Source: Bryobacteraceae bacterium
Lineage (GTDB): Bacteria > Acidobacteriota > Terriglobia > Bryobacterales > Bryobacteraceae
Direction: 5' to 3'
Assembly: GCA_025350445.1 (NCBI GenBank)
Contig: JANXXV010000600.1
Span: forward strand, 1-6,539
DNA: 6,539 bases
The notes beneath the pieces were generated by a model, which had not been told where the DNA came from, ran no database searches, and worked only from the letters and a program-made list of their open reading frames with translations. The position numbers and the translations under genes are program-made. Positions within the stretch are counted from its first letter, which is position 1, and each line of letters starts with the position of its first letter. Of the stretch, positions 5,904 to 6,539 are shown one piece after another.

Positions 5904-6539
5904 CGTCCACAATTTCTATCGCCAGCCGGGCGGCGAAGACCGCGTGTTCGCGGATGAAGCGGCTCTGCTGGAACAGCACGGCCACACCGTGGTCCGTTAC
6001 GAAGAGCATAACCGCCGCATCGCCGGCGCGGGAATTGCCGCTGCCGGGAGTACGGTGTGGAGCGACCGGTCCTTTCGTCGTCTGCGTTCCGTAATGCGGG
6101 AGCAGACTTGCGATGTTGCGCACTTTCACAACACTTTCCCGTTGATTTCTCCTGCCTCTTACTATGCGGCTAGGGCTGCGAATGTGCCCGTGGTTCAGAC
6201 GCTGCATAATTACCGTCTGATCTGTCCGGCGGCCAGTCTGCTGCGCGATGGTGCGGTATGTGAAGAGTGTATCGGCCGCGCGCCGTTTCCCGGAGTGGTC
6301 CACGGTTGTTATCGTGGCAGCCGTCCCGCAACCGCGGCAGTGGCGGCAATGCTTACGATCCATCGAGCAAGCGGAACGTGGCAGCGCATGGTGGATGTCT
6401 ACATCGCACCCAGCGAATTCGCACGCCAGAAGCTGATCGCGGGCGGGCTTCCTGCGGAAAGTATCGTGACGAAACCAAATTTTGTGGCGCCGGATCCGGG
6501 TGCTGGAAGCGGTGATGGAGGATACGCACTCTTTGCCGG
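5881..6539 (+). CDS. Second GT4-type glycosyltransferase, N-terminal part, cut by the window end
   Basis: The frame opens at ATG 5881, inside the end of the preceding gene, and stays open for 219 codons to the window edge, so the C-terminal donor domain is missing. The N-terminus VLSVHNFYRQPGGEDRVF (6-23) is the characteristic opening of a GT4 subgroup, with the GGED loop; HFHNTFPLISP (81-91) and QTLHNYRLICP (106-116) follow. Four cysteines, C115, C127, C130 and C143 (ICP, VCEEC, GCYRGS), sit in a pattern I recall as recurring in this subgroup. IAPSEFARQKL (175-185) and KPNFVAPD (198-205) mark the hinge, and the visible end YALFA (215-219) is where the donor-binding GR...EKG strand normally begins. 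An in-frame TGA at 5836-5838 and no earlier ATG support this start; no clear Shine-Dalgarno is seen, so translation is probably coupled to the upstream gene. The protein is expected to be about 370-400 residues when complete. Sugar specificity is unknown. Confidence 0.92.
   Translation, partial: MRLRTVLSVHNFYRQPGGEDRVFADEAALLEQHGHTVVRYEEHNRRIAGAGIAAAGSTVWSDRSFRRLRSVMREQTCDVAHFHNTFPLISPASYYAARAANVPVVQTLHNYRLICPAASLLRDGAVCEECIGRAPFPGVVHGCYRGSRPATAAVAAMLTIHRASGTWQRMVDVYIAPSEFARQKLIAGGLPAESIVTKPNFVAPDPGAGSGDGGYALFA

Noticed and set aside
5875..6363. A 162-codon minus-strand frame and two short plus-strand frames (6248-6436, 6267-6515) at the right end
   Set aside because: The plus frame from 5881 shows an unbroken, highly characteristic glycosyltransferase sequence through the same bases, so the others are shadows.
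1..6539. tRNA or rRNA genes, CRISPR array, insertion sequence or rho-independent terminator
   Set aside because: The window is almost wholly filled by six plus-strand genes. I saw no spaced repeats, no transposase and no GC-rich stem followed by a T-run.

Overview
The window is one plus-strand gene cluster for making and exporting an extracellular or capsular polysaccharide. It has six tightly packed genes with no gap over 12 bases after the first start codon. Moderate-to-high GC, the style of the export protein and the fused chain-length regulator/tyrosine kinase suggest a Gram-negative soil-type bacterium. An acidobacterium (Solibacter/Bryobacter-like) is my best guess from general protein style; no marker gene proves it.

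Layout: bases 1-99 hold a promoter candidate (a consensus TATAAT with a weaker -35), a short inverted repeat overlapping it, and a strong ribosome binding site. Next come a 73-residue ribbon-helix-helix-like protein with a leucine-heptad tail (100-321), a Wza-like outer-membrane polysaccharide export protein (321-1256), a Wzc/GumC-type polysaccharide co-polymerase fused to a BY-kinase (1269-3527), a polytopic Wzy/O-antigen ligase-like membrane protein (3524-4792), a GT4 glycosyltransferase (4770-5903), and a second GT4-type glycosyltransferase cut by the window end (5881 onward).

How they would work together (inference from the families): the glycosyltransferases build a lipid-linked repeat unit at the cytoplasmic face, the Wzy-like protein polymerises or ligates it in the periplasm, the co-polymerase/kinase sets chain length through cycles of tyrosine phosphorylation, and the Wza-like protein forms the exit channel. 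A flippase (Wzx), an initiating phosphoglycosyltransferase and a tyrosine phosphatase are not in the window and would be expected nearby or elsewhere.

The machinery is a recognisable Wzx/Wzy-type system. The less ordinary points are the small DNA-binding-like protein as first gene of the operon with an inverted repeat on its promoter, a hairpin-rich linker inside the co-polymerase/kinase gene, an abrupt GC drop at the polymerase gene, and two successive 23-base gene overlaps.
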